64,000 bases of DNA from Akebia trifoliata (taxonomy: Eukaryota; Streptophyta; Magnoliopsida; Ranunculales; Lardizabalaceae). Both the position numbers and the translations under genes were made by a program. The stretch lies in NCBI GenBank assembly GCA_017979445.1, contig CM030704.1, positions 17,777,658-17,841,657 on the forward strand, in the 5' to 3' direction. Positions 49,001 through 60,836 of the stretch are shown piece after piece. The notes beneath the pieces are model-generated. The model was not told the origin of the DNA. It was given only the letters and a program-made list of their open reading frames with translations, and did no database searches. The first letter of the stretch is position 1. The number at the start of each line of letters is the position of its first letter.

Positions 49001-49097
49001 TTTAAAAAAGTAGTTTTTGAGATAAATCGAGTTGGAATAGCCCATGTTTTTGGTAGCCTCCAATTCAATTCTCTAAAATCAACGCCGGCCAGGCAGA

Positions 49098-49230
49098 TCT
49101 CCAGGAAAGAGACGGTGCACAATGGTACTCTTAAATCACCTCGTTTCCTTGAATAGACGTAGTCTATCCCCCTCATATCAAAAGAGCAAAATCTTTCTAG
49201 GCACCGACTTTGATCAAGGATTGCAATTGG
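49098..49230 (-). promoter_or_regulatory. conserved leader block with TAGAC hairpin (element D copy)
   Basis: Shares GCACAATG, GAATAGACGTAGTCTATCC, CCCTC and AGGCACCG...TTGCAATTG in the same order with element A (11428-11560). D and A differ strongly in most other leader sequence, so this block stands out. Confidence 0.55.
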
Positions 49231-49335
49231 TGCTTTTAAATATCTCTTTTTTTTTAAAAGATTGGATTCATTTGAGTTGATTAATCGGTTGTTAGCTTTG
49301 CCAGATTATAGATGGATCATGGACTTGATTCGATA

Positions 49336-50010
49336 TGGTTCGTGGACCCCTTTTGCAGTGGATTTGTGAGCCCAGTTGAAACGAATCTGGATTGTGAAAT
49401 GGATCTGGGTCGTGGACCCAGTTGATATGGGTCTGGGTCGTGGACCCAATTGAAATGGATCTAGGTCGTGGACCCAATTGAAGTGTGTCTAGGTTGTGGA
49501 CCCAGTTAAAATAGGTCTGGATCGTGGGCTCAGTTGAAATGGATCTGGATCTGGGTTGTGAATCCAGTTGAACTGGATCTGGGTCGTAAACCCAGTTGAA
49601 ATGGATTTGGATCTAGGTAATGAACCCAGTTGAATTGGATCTAGGTCGTAAACCCAATTAAAAATGGATCTGGGTCATGGACCCAGTTGAAAATGGATCT
49701 GGGTCGTGGACCCAGTTGTAATGGATCTGGGACGGAGACCCAATTGAGATGCTTCAGAGACCCAGTTGGGATGGATCTGGGTCCTGGACCCAGTTGTAAT
49801 GGATCTGGGTCGTAGACCCAGTTGAGATGGATTTGGGTCGGGGACCTAGTTGTGGTGGATCTGGGTTGTAGACCCAGTTGTAGTGGATCTGGGCTGTAAA
49901 CCCAATTGGAAATGGATCTGGGTCGTGGACCCAATTGAGATGGGTCTGGGTTGTGGACCTAGTTGAGATAAGTTTGGGTCGTGGACCCAGTTGAAACGTA
50001 TCTGGGTCAT
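49336..50010 (-). repeat. 28-bp tandem palindrome array
   Basis: About 22-25 units of roughly 28 bp (GGATCTGGGTCGTGGACCCA plus GTTGAAAT). Each unit holds the inverted repeat CTGGGTC-GTG-GACCCAG, a 7-bp stem with a 3-nt loop. Because 28 is not a multiple of 3 and the unit has no stop, long open frames appear in several frames (for example 49641-49934); I do not regard them as genes. Confidence 0.88.
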
Positions 50011-50276
50011 GGACCTGATTCTAAATGGATACAAGTAGGGGCATAATCCAGTTTGGATAGGAGTCAGTTCACAAAATTGTTTTGATTTGGGAAAATCCAC
50101 TAGTTCCTCCCCCCCCCCCCTTTTTTCTTTGAAAACATTGATTAACAAAACTCTATTTCACTTAATTTCTCCAAAAGTTGGGATTTTTCTAAAGATGCCT
50201 TCAATGTTTGATCAATGGTAAATGGGCTTCTTCAAAAATGGACTATATTCACCCTGTGGGCTCGAATTCATTATGG

Positions 50277-50447
50277 TCCGTGTTAATGGCACGGATGTAA
50301 TTATCCTTATGTTATCTGTGTTTTGGGCACGGATGAGACATTCATTGTTTCAACCATGCTTAAAACACGGATAAGGTGCTCACTGTTTCAACCATGCTCC
50401 CAACACGGATGAGACATATTTTTGTTTATCTGTATCATGGGCACGGA
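50277..50447 (+). repeat. hairpin array H3 near the 5' LTR of D
   Basis: Four to five inverted repeats of the TCCGTG...CACGGA type (first at 50277-50295), the same motif as H1 and H2. No gene is recognised downstream on the plus strand before the LTR at 51187. Confidence 0.75.
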
Positions 50448-51165
50448 CCAGAAAGAAATCCAGTTTACAGAAAATGATTTCTTGTTTCTTTCTTTCGATG
50501 TGCCTCACTTTGTTGTTGTTTTGGTCACTCATTCACTATTTTTTTTTTTGGAACATGATGCAATATGCATTCCTCCCCTTTTACCTAAGGGGAGATGGGA
50601 AGAGAACAAAATAAACCTACGATCTAATTGCCTCTTTTGGGCTTACAACTTGGGCTTCGAGGCCTGACTACAATAATCACATATTACATTGTTTCAGGGG
50701 GTCGACATAAGATTGAAAACTCGTGTCTTAGCATTTTCTAATCGGGCACATACATGCGGCTAGTAGGTGGTTTCACGGCTACCCGATCTTCAAACCTCGA
50801 TGTATACCGAAGTACGCACGTCGTTGGTTAGTGATCGGATTTGATGTGTTCATCCCCGACACTTGAAATAACGATCTCAAACTGTAGAACTACTAAGCAT
50901 CGGGGCTAAGTATATTGAGGGTGGGGTGGCTTGTGAAGTGGGTTATGCTCGTAAGTACACGTACAACAAGATTTATTTTTTTTTTCATTCCTTTTCATCG
51001 ACCCCCTTACAAACATGTAATAAAAGAAACAAAGTAAATAAATATAACAATGTGGATGTAAAAAGAAAAACAACGCATAGGAGACAACCAACAAACAAAC
51101 AATGTTAATAAATAAAAATCTATTTTTTTTTCAAAGTGACCGAGTTGTCACGAGGGATGAACCAA

Positions 51166-51184
51166 GTCCCCAATGGAGTCGCCA
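51166..51184 (-). other. primer-binding site of element D
   Basis: Minus strand TGGCGACTCCATTGGGGAC, two bases from the 5' LTR; differs from A by a single base. Confidence 0.75.
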
Positions 51185-51186
51185 GC

Positions 51187-53743
51187 TGTAGATACATGGT
51201 TTCGTGATTACGATGGCCACATCTACTAAGGTTTGGAGTTGCCACCATTCATATTATAAGTGGGTGTGAATGGTCACCCGATGTACATTTTTCAAAAAAA
51301 GTGACATTTTGGCACGTAGTGACTCTCAATGGATAAAATAATAGTCAAACCTCGAGATCGGGGTAAGCGGCTAGATTGAAAAAAAGGGAAGGTGTTAGGC
51401 ACCGTTTTCTCCCAACCAAGTGGCGGTAATCTCAAAGAACTCGATCATTTGGATTTTTAAAAAAAGTAAAAAAACAAAGTGTCACGTGTCGTGCATTTGT
51501 ACCCTAAATAGGGGTTTTCTTTCGGTTCAATCATAGGATCATCTCATTGAAGGAGATGATATTAATAGACATGCCTTGGAAATAATTCATATTTAAAAAA
51601 TGTGGGCTAAGGTTATGGATCCATTCTCATGAGTTGAGAAGGATCCAATTTCCAAATGCTTAAAAATGATTTAGGGGTTAAATCAGTTTTTTTTTTTTTT
51701 TAAAAGGGTTACAACCCTTATACTTTTGATCGGACTGAAGTCCAATCTACCGGAGATAAGGGAGGGTAGCATCACATCCTAGAGGCATTCTAAAACAAAA
51801 ATAAATAGAGGAGGGGGATAATAGAAGAAGGGAATGGAGATGGTAGAGAAGAAGAGAATGGGGTGTTTTGTTGAACCCACCTTGAAGCTTCAAGGTTTTT
51901 TTTTCTTTTCTTTCCTTCCTTCTTCTTCTTTTATGTCTTCTTGAGTTGAGTCCTTAATGAGTTATGAGAATATAACTCTTTTGAGATTAGTATGAGAGAG
52001 TAGTAAAGTGTTGAGTAAAGAGTTGAGAGTAGAGCATAGAGTAATTTTTTATGTGAGACTTGGTGAGAATTGGTAAGACTTGGTGAGAATTTTTGTAAGG
52101 GAGAATTGGTAGCCTTTTTGGAAAGGGAGGAAGGGGGTATTTATAGATGTTTGAGGATGGCTTGAGGGGTATAATGGGGTGAAAGGTTAGGAAAATGGAT
52201 AATGGCATTGGTTTTAGGGATGGAGGATATGAAATTTGGAGTTAAAGGGAGGGTAATTGTGTAATGAATAGAAATGGGTTGTTTTTTGACCCAAATGATT
52301 TGGATCTTACCCAAATCCATTTGGGTAGAGTGTTTGGTGGGGTGAGATGAGTGATGGTTGATGAGGGAATGGAGGTGTAAGAGAGTTGTTTGGAGAATAA
52401 GTGTTAGGTTGATTGAAGAGGTGAGGTGTTTAGATTTAGGAAAATAGGTTATGTAAAAGGTTGGTAGGTTGGTTTTTGAGAGAGTTAAGGGGATGAATAC
52501 ATGTGGCAAATATGATGAGAGAGTGAGGTGATGGGGTGTGTTGATTGGTGATGGTAGTTGTTTGATTAGAGAGAATGGTATGGGTTAGTTTGGTAATGAT
52601 GGTGGGAGGTATGGGTTGAGGTGATTTTGTTGGAATGTTTGAAGGGAAAATGATGGGTTGAGGTATAGGAGATATGGGTTGTGATGTGGGTGGTTGATGG
52701 TGTTAGAGAATGGTGATAGATTAGGGTGTATAGGATATGGGTTATGATGTGGGTGGTTGATGGTGTTAGAGAATGGGGATAGGTTAGGTTAGGATAGGGT
52801 ATGGGTTGAGGTAATTTTGGAGAGAAGTGATGTGGGTAGATAAATTGTGAGGAAAAGGTGATGGGGGTAGGTGATTAAATGAGGGAGGTAGGAGAAGATG
52901 ATGACATGTGTCATCTTTTGATGTTAAGAAGTTGATTGGTTGATGGGTTAAGAGGTGGATTAGATATGGATAGTGATTTGTGGGCTTTTAATGTATTGGA
53001 CTTGGGTTTTAGGTGGGTTGTAGGTTATTTTTGCTTTGATGGGATTGGTTTTGAGTTGGATTTTTGAGGGTAGATTCATTTTAGGATTTAGGTGATATGG
53101 GATCGATTTTAGGTTAGGGGTAAGGTGAGAAATTAATTTAGGAAAAAGTTGAGGGCTTTTGGGCTTTGAATGGGCTTGGGTGTTTGCGGATTCGGAGGCG
53201 AAACGGTGGAAGTAGAGGAGGGGTAGGCATCTCAAGTCTCACATTTTTTAATTTTTTAATTTTTTTGAGATTTTTGAAATCATTGGTTTGTTCAAAAATG
53301 CCACATGTTAGCAAATCGGGCCTTTTAGGCCCGTTGGAGAATTTTATCTAGCATTCGGATATTCTTGGATACAAAGGCGGAACGGTGAGGTTTGGACAAG
53401 TGTAGGATAGGTCAAACCCCTTTGGTGGGTCTCTTAGACCATTGGGAGGTCTTAGGGGTCTCGATTCGATCAAAATGTCACTTTTTAGTGATTTGGGCTT
53501 TTGAAGCCCATTGACCAATTTTGTCGAAAAATCGATATTTTGAGTGGAGCGGGGTAGATGGGAGCATGTCGAGTCCTTTTGGTGGGTCCACTAAATTGTT
53601 GGGAGGTCTTAGGGGCCTCGAATTGATCAATACGTCAAATTTTTTGAGATTTTGGCCTTTGAGGCCCATTGACACATTTTGTTGAAAAACTGTTGTTTTT
53701 GGCCCCTGTCAAGTATGGGCCCGTTCAAATTGGGGTGTCTATA
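51187..53743 (-). repeat. 5' LTR of element D
   Basis: 2,557 bp, partner of 19919-22489, with the TATA box at 52138-52146 (minus). Scattered differences from the 3' LTR, including a few short indels, show an old insertion. Confidence 0.88.
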
Positions 53744-53843
53744 GACCCTTTCCATAATAGGCAAGGGGTCCTAATTATAGTCGAAATTAGGGCTTCTAGA
53801 AGGATCATTTTCGAGACCCCATCACAGAATGAATCCTTCATGC
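53744..53843. other. host remnant between D and solo LTR G
   Basis: One hundred bases continuing the sequence left of 19914. It carries the right-hand target duplications of D (GACCC) and the left-hand one of G (CATGC, 53839-53843). No gene. Confidence 0.5.
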
Positions 53844-56800
53844 TGTAGACACCCCATTATTGCATCTGCCTAATTCGACAATTCGTCACTCGATTTTGGT
53901 GGATTCCTAATGATGAATATAAAAAAACTCGAAGGCTTGTGAGTACCACTTGATTCGTTCCGTTTCTGGTCTTTTCATCCCCCCTACTCGTTACTACTCG
54001 ACCTAGAAATTTACGCACGCTTAGGATCGCTATAGCTTACACCTGACTTAGCAAGCACGTACGCATAGGTTCGTTACACAATTCGATAACTTAGAGACCT
54101 CGCTACGCTAGAAAAATACAACTTTAGAATTTAGAAATACTCACACAGTGACTGAAAGAAACCTCACGCTGAAATCCCTAAAAATTTGTAAAAAATTATC
54201 AAAATGACGAAAATACCCCTCATAAATTTCAGATCTCCGAAAAGCCTCGAAGGTACCTCCATTGTACTCAGAACGTGATTTCGAGTCTAACAGGACCCAA
54301 ATCGATGAAAACAGATAAATGTGTAAAAATTTATTAAATTCATCAAAATGACGAAAATACCCCTCATAAATTTCGGATGTCCGAAAAGTCTCGAAAGTAC
54401 CTCCATTACACTCAGAACGTGATTTCGAGTCTAACGGGACCCAAATCGATGAAAACAGAGAAATTCAAGAAAAATCATCAAAAATCGTAAAAATGACCAA
54501 AATGCCCCTTAACATCTAATTCTAACATAGAGACCTTGATCCCTAGGAAAATAAAACTCAAATAAAAAAAATTAAACCAAAATAAAATTCAAATTGAAAA
54601 TTAAACTAAAATCCAAAATTTAAAATTAATTTAAAATCGTAAAATCAAATTAAATTTCAATACAAAATAAAAATTACATTTTCAAGAAACCGATTAAAAT
54701 ACAAAATCAAAATCAAAATCAAATTGAAAATCAAGTTAAAAATCACTCAACCAATAAAAATACAAAATTGAATTAAAATTTTAAATCAATCAACCGAATC
54801 GACCAACCAAAAATGTAATTAACAAATTAAAATCCGTTCGATCACATTTAAATTGAAATCCAATCAACCGACCAATTAAAAATTGAAATCAATTTAAATT
54901 TCAAATTAAAACGCAAATTAATCAACCCGTTCAAAATTTAAATTAAAAATTAAATTCAAATTAAACAATTAAAACTCAAATTAAAAATCGAATCACCCAA
55001 CCAATTAAAATGTAAAAATAAAATCGAACGATCAATCAATCAAAAATCAAAATCAAATCAACCAACAACCAAATAATTCAAATTAAATTCTAATCGAAAT
55101 TCAAAATTTAAAATAAAATACAAATTCAAATGTAATTTAAAACATCAAATTAAATTTCAAATCAAAACATCGACTAAAATAAAAAAAAATTAAAAAAAAA
55201 ATTTCGAAATCAACCAATCGGAAGGAAAATTAAATCGACCAATTACGACTCATTGGCGGAGAGTTACCGTTGTACGAGTAGCGTAGGATCCCCCTCTTTT
55301 ATTCTTTTAAAAAATAAAAAATAAAAATTCAAAAATAAAAAGGAAGAAGAAGAAACCACGTGCTCGCATGGTCTTCTTCTCCAACTCCTCCTTCTCTATT
55401 TTCTCCAACAACCCACGTTTTGGACAACCCAAGTTTTGGACCACCCACACAGCAGCCACGTTCTTCTCCTCCTCTTCACTCTCTCCCTTGATCTCTCCCA
55501 TCAACCCACGTCCTCCACCCTTCTTCTTCTTCACAACAAAAACCAGCAATATTCTCTCACGTTTTTTGCTGTATAACCACCCATACAACTACCCACATCT
55601 CCACCCTCTCTCCCCTTTTTCTCTCACGTTTTATGGGAGAGAATTACTATAAAAAAAACAGCAAGAGGAACCAAGAAGGTAGAGTTTTTGGGGTTGGCTG
55701 CCATTTGATAAAAAATTTCCATGAAACCTGCAACTACATCACAACCTTGCTGTTCAAAACGACTCTTCTCTCTGTCCTCACGTTCCAATTCCTCTATGCT
55801 CTCAAACCTCTCTCTCCCACGTCTCTTCTCTCTTAGGCTCTCTCCTCTCACATAAGGTCGGACAACAGCAAAAAAAAAAAAATGAAGCAAAACAGAAAAA
55901 AGAAAGAAGAAAAAGAGTTCAACAAAAAAAACTTACCTGTCGCCCTTCAATGCTCCAACAAGCAGCACCCATTTCTCCAACGTTCTCTCTTCATTCTCTC
56001 TTTGGACGACACAGCAGCAAGGGAGTAGAAGAGCAATCAAAGATAAGATAGGAAAAAAAGGTGAAAGAACAAAACAGAAAAAAAGGAAAAGAAGAGAAAA
56101 AGGATAGAGGTCCATTCACTCCTTCTTTGATGCCTTCTATTACAGACCCGATCTCCATCTTCTTTACTTCATTCACATCTGCTCTATTAACGTTCTAGTA
56201 GCACATTTGCTCTCCTTCATTAACCCTCCAATTGTACCTTCAGTATCCTCTATTATCGACATACCAGCAGCACCTTTGTCAGCACTTCTTCTTTGTCAAA
56301 GTCCCAACAGCAACACCGCGATTTCTCTCAACTCTATTTTACTACTTCCCTCAAGTTATCGTCGGTTCGAGTCTGAAGGGATTGCACCACATCAGCCATA
56401 TCGAAATAAAGATTGCCATTGTCACCTCCAATAGCTACCTTCGGATTCCATTGAACTCGACGTTCACGCTTAAGTCATCGCAACACTTCATTTGATTCTT
56501 TTTTTAAAGGAATCCACGCACCCAAAAATCATTAGGCGAAGGTAAATTTTCTTTTTCTTATTTATTTATTTATTTTTATTCTTGATTGCGTAATTTTATG
56601 CATATAAATTAATTCACCGATTTTTCGGGGTATACATGGCACTAATGGCCACTTTTAAATTTTCGAAATGTTAGTGGATCGATTCGCCCATTTTTTGGTT
56701 GATAGATTGATTGAATCAATTCGCTAATATCAAGTTGGTGGACGGGCTCATTGGTGTTAATGTTATTGGGTCGATTTATCGATTTTTTTTATTGGGCCAA

Positions 56801-57806
56801 ATCATTAACATAGGTATTCATTGACTCATATTTTTCTGTGTATACGAAAAATTTTAAATCGATTTTCCTCAATAAAAAAAAATCAACGAGTTGACTCTTG
56901 GATTTTTGTGTGCATTGGAAATTCCAAATCGAATTTCATTGATTAAAAACATGTGAGTCGACTCACTGATTTTAATACACGTGGCAATTTTAAAAAAAAA
57001 AGATTCTTTTGGTAAACAAATTGCGAGCCGACTCGCTGATTTTAGGGACATTGAGAATTGGAATTGAATTTTTAAAACTAGGCACGTAGGTTAAATCACC
57101 GATTTAATACACGTGGCAATTCCGAAAAAATAATCAAAGATTATTTTGATTAACAAATTGCGAGTCGACTCGCTGATTTTTGGTACAGTGGAAATTTGGT
57201 TCAAATTTTTTTTGAAATTGTGCACGTGGTTAACTCACCGATTTAATACACGTGGCAAATCAAAATTTGTGAGTTAACCCACTGAATTTAATGCACGTAA
57301 TGGTTCAAAAATCGAATCTCTTTAATAAAATATCGTCAACGAGTCCATTCACTAATCTTATATACGCGGCATTGAAAATCGATTTTGTATTGTTCAAAAT
57401 ATGATCGAATTGATCCATTAAATTTTTGTGTCATGTATGCCTCATTAAATCATGTAATTATTTTAACCGTAGGATTTGTTTAGTAAATCCGATGCAATTT
57501 GATGATGATTGGACCCTACTTTGACTTTTAGTCTTTGAATGTTGACCGTAGGATTTTTTTGGATCGCAGTAGAGACTGATCATCTTGATCAGGCGGGTTC
57601 GGTGCCTAATACCTTCCGAAATCCGTAACCTGACCCCTTACCCATCTCTCTGATCCACGGACCGACCCATATCCATTTGGAGTTAATTTTGGTTCCTAGA
57701 CCTAAACTAGGTGGCGACTCCCTATTCTTTTAAAATCCCCGAGATACATAGATCGGACCCCTAATCCGCTATTTAGTGGACGGCCGCGGGGGTCGAAGCG
57801 ATTTCA
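53844..57806 (+). mobile_element. solo LTR G, long Tat/Ogre-type LTR
   Basis: 3,963 bp, TGTAGACACC...GCGATTTCA with perfect duplications CATGC (53839-53843 and 57807-57811). The end region has GGTGCCTAATACCTTCC and GGTGGCGACTCC (57710-57721) as in the LTRs of A, B, D and E. The middle (54540-55240) is extremely rich in AAATTAAA and CAAATTAAA words; 55360-55860 is CT-rich. The open frames in it look like composition effects. No internal region. Confidence 0.85.
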
Positions 57807-58866
57807 CATGCATACGTAAAAACCGCATATGAAATTAGGGCTTTCTTTTTCATTTTTATCGCACTGTGGGCTAGGCTTGTCGCGTCACAGCGAAACTAGC
57901 TCGTATGAAGTTGGGCTTTGGCTAGGTTCCTTATTTTGCTCTCGCAATGCAAAGTCCATCTGATGTTTTGATGTTCATTCTTGATTTTATGATCTTCGAC
58001 TTGCACATTTAAAAACGCACGTAATCAGATTTCAAAAAACTGCATTATTTCATGCAATTATGCCTAATTAACATAATGGAACATGTAACAAGATAATATG
58101 ATGAATAACATGATTATTTGGTAAAACATAGACTTAAACTGAGATAAATGCCTGAAAAATGTGTGGATAAATCAGTATTTTAAGACACTGATTACCGAAC
58201 ATCCGGGAACTTTTCTTTCTTAGATCTACAATCCCAGTGAGCTCAGAACCTATTGGCTCTGAACTCCCCTTTTGGTCATTTATTCAGAGCACCAGTAGTT
58301 TGGTACTCCCTTTCACATATGTCACATTTCAATTTGGCCTATGACACATAACTCTAGTTGTTAATGACACATAACTCTAGTTGTTACTTGACGATCGCAC
58401 ATTCCCAAGACATGTATTCATTACACGTCCATATGTATTTTCCCCATTGGTTTGTCTCTTCACACCATTTGATAGACCATGTGGGTGTTTTACCATTTGA
58501 TGTTTCATTTTCCAAGCTGACAACTATTTAAATTTTTCCTCCAGGTGTCATCCCCTTATTAGGTAAGCTCGGCATGGATTTCACTCAATCGTTCATTTTT
58601 CATGTTAAATAAGGAGTAATGATGGCCCATTATTATCTTATTTTCCCAAACCTCTTCAACCATTCGATTTTTCCACAAACCTCAAGAATTTTCCCTTTAG
58701 AAATACTCCCCTCCATCCTTTATTCCCTCTTTATATTGCTATTTCACTTTCTCTATCTCCTTTATTCTCTCTTCTTTCTGTGATTTTTCTCTTTTAAGCT
58801 CATAGTGTATTCTCTGACTAGTTTTTGACCAAAATGTGTGTTAAAATTATGCCCACAAAAGTCATT
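57807..58866. other. intergenic stretch right of solo LTR G
   Basis: A 22-bp direct duplication with GACACATAACTCTAGTTG occurs at about 58343-58386. The rest is AT-rich with no gene. CT-rich from 58690. Confidence 0.4.
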
Positions 58867-60836
58867 TTTATGTATTTTTAATAAATAATAAATTATCTTA
58901 TTTCTTATTTGATGTTCTAATGTTAGATCATAATGTTTATTCTCTTTGTATAAAAGGTATTTGACCAAATTCCATTAATCATGAGATGATTAATGAAGTA
59001 TGAGATATTGTAAGGTCATCGAGTATTATTGTAGGATAGCTACGTGATTGACTAAAGGGTCACAAGAGATTTGAAAATTTAGTTCATTATACTTGAAAAG
59101 GGCACAGTCATAGATGAAGCTAGGCACTTCATCTTGTTGACTGCCAAATGCTTGTGTGTTCTCATTAGATGAGAATTAGCAAAATATCAAGTTAACATAA
59201 TGAAGATTATACACCCAACATGTGGGTGATTTATGGTACATGATTGATTATGAATAAGAGGTACATCATGATAAAACTTACTATTAAGTTAATTCCTCTT
59301 ATATCACAAATAAATTTAATGACTCTTTAGATTTGAGGAATTCATTTATTGATAAATAACTATCTAATTACTTTGATCACAGTTAAGTGGACCCAAACTT
59401 TATTGGTTCACAAAATAATGTATATTGGGTAATTAGTGAATTATTTGAGTAATAGTGAATATCCAATAAGGAATCTATACCCATTAATTTGGGAGAATAT
59501 TCAAGATTGAGGAAAGGTGATCTTTACTTATTAAAAACTTGTAAGTAGTGCTTTATAGAATGATTTATTGATAAGGAATATTTTAAATATAAAGATTATT
59601 TTTTATTTATTTATATATTTTGAATAAAAAATTCAAAGAAAGTGTTTCTCATGTCTAGTATCGATGACCCTAGAGCCTCAATGAAGTTCCTAGAGACTAT
59701 GAGTTAGATAGTGGAACAAATCTTGAGGATATCTAAATGAGTATTGATTAACAAGGAATAAGTACATTGATCATTATGTTTAGGAAAAGAGATCCTTGTG
59801 CTAAATATTTGATTCCGAGAATTCAGCTGTAACGTAGATATCCTATTAGAATTAGTTCCCAGAAAAATCAATTTGAAATGTTTTAATTAATAATAATTAT
59901 CTCAGTTCTTGATTGATGTTCTAATGCGTAGACCATGCGTTTATTCTTTTTATATATAATGGATATATGACCAAGTTCTATTAATCATGAGATGTTTAGT
60001 GAAATATAAGATATTCTAAGGTCATCAAGTATTATTGTAGGATACCCAAGTAATTGACTGAGGGTCAAAACGTACAGGAGATTGGTAATCTAGTTATTTA
60101 TACTTGAAAGTGTCACATTCATAGATGAAGCTAGGCACTTCATCTTGTTGGCTACCAGAATGTTGGTGTGTTCTCATTAGATGAAAATTGATTAAATCTC
60201 TAGTCAATATAATGGGGATTATGCACACAACAAGTGGGTGTTTAATTGTACATTGACTTATTACGTGTAAGAAGTGAATTCTATTGGAACTTACTATCAA
60301 GTTGATTCCTCGTTTATCACAAATAACTGAAAAAACTCCTTAGACCTAAGGAATTCATTTATTATTAAATAACTATCTAATTACTTTGATCACACTTAAG
60401 TGAACCCAAACATTGTATGCTCACGAAATGTACATTGGGTAGTTAGTGAATTATTTAAATGATATCCAACAAAGGATCCATACCCAATAATTTGGGGGAA
60501 TATCCAAGATTGAGGAAAGGTGATATTTAGTTTTCAGAAACCTGCAAGTAATATTTTATCGATAAAAAATATTTTAACTATAAAGTTTATTATTTATTTA
60601 TTTATATTTTAAAGAAAAAAAGTTTTCAAGAAAAAGAGTTTCTAAAGGTTACTACTGATCACCCTAGAGACTAATGAAGGTCTTAGAGCCTATGAGTTGC
60701 ATGGTGGAACAAATCTCGAAGGTTTATAATGGTAAATTGATTAACAAGGAATGAGCACATTGATTAATATATATTTGTGAAGAAGGACCCTTGTGTTAGA
60801 TGTTTAATTTTGAGAGTTCAACTATAACGTAGATAT
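58867..60836. repeat. tandem duplication, two units of about 0.98 kb
   Basis: Unit 1 (about 58870-59850) and unit 2 (about 59870-60836) match throughout. Landmarks are TGATGTTCTAATG, TTAATCATGAGATG, CATAGATGAAGCTAGGCACTTC and, at the end, TAACGTAGATATCC. The units have diverged with many substitutions and indels. No coding sequence is kept. I cannot name the element type. Confidence 0.8.

Larger units (their letters stand above)
48213..51165 (-). other. leader region of element D
   Basis: 3 kb between gag and the primer-binding site. In full-length Ogre elements this place holds an extra ORF1; none is recognisable here. Instead there are two tandem arrays, the shared hairpin block and hairpin array H3. 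A (C)10 run lies at 50110-50119. Confidence 0.6.
19919..53743 (-). mobile_element. Element D: Ogre-like Ty3/gypsy element with two antisense genes, nested by element B
   Basis: LTRs at 19919-22489 and 51187-53743, with near-identical flanks GACCT (19914-19918) and GACCC (53744-53748) as the target-site duplication. Without element B it is about 24.6 kb, the size range of Ogre elements. Minus-strand order: 5' LTR, primer-binding site (51166-51184), 3-kb leader with arrays, gag, protease, probable intron, RT, RNase H, [element B], second RNase H, integrase. Between pol and the 3' LTR are two plus-strand genes, each preceded by a hairpin array. All ORFs are decayed by stops and frameshifts, so D cannot move by itself today. 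Confidence 0.88.

Noticed and set aside
49641..50148. Repetitive GPRPRS-type open frames
   Set aside because: They are translations of the 28-bp palindrome array, which lacks stops in all frames.
48213..51165. Ogre ORF1 upstream of gag
   Set aside because: Expected by position but only tandem arrays and short frames are present; no ORF1-like sequence recognised.
55300..56500. Several CT-rich open frames in solo LTR G (for example 55368-55652 and 56207-56495)
   Set aside because: Low-complexity Ser/Phe/Pro translations on both strands of an LTR with no conserved motif.
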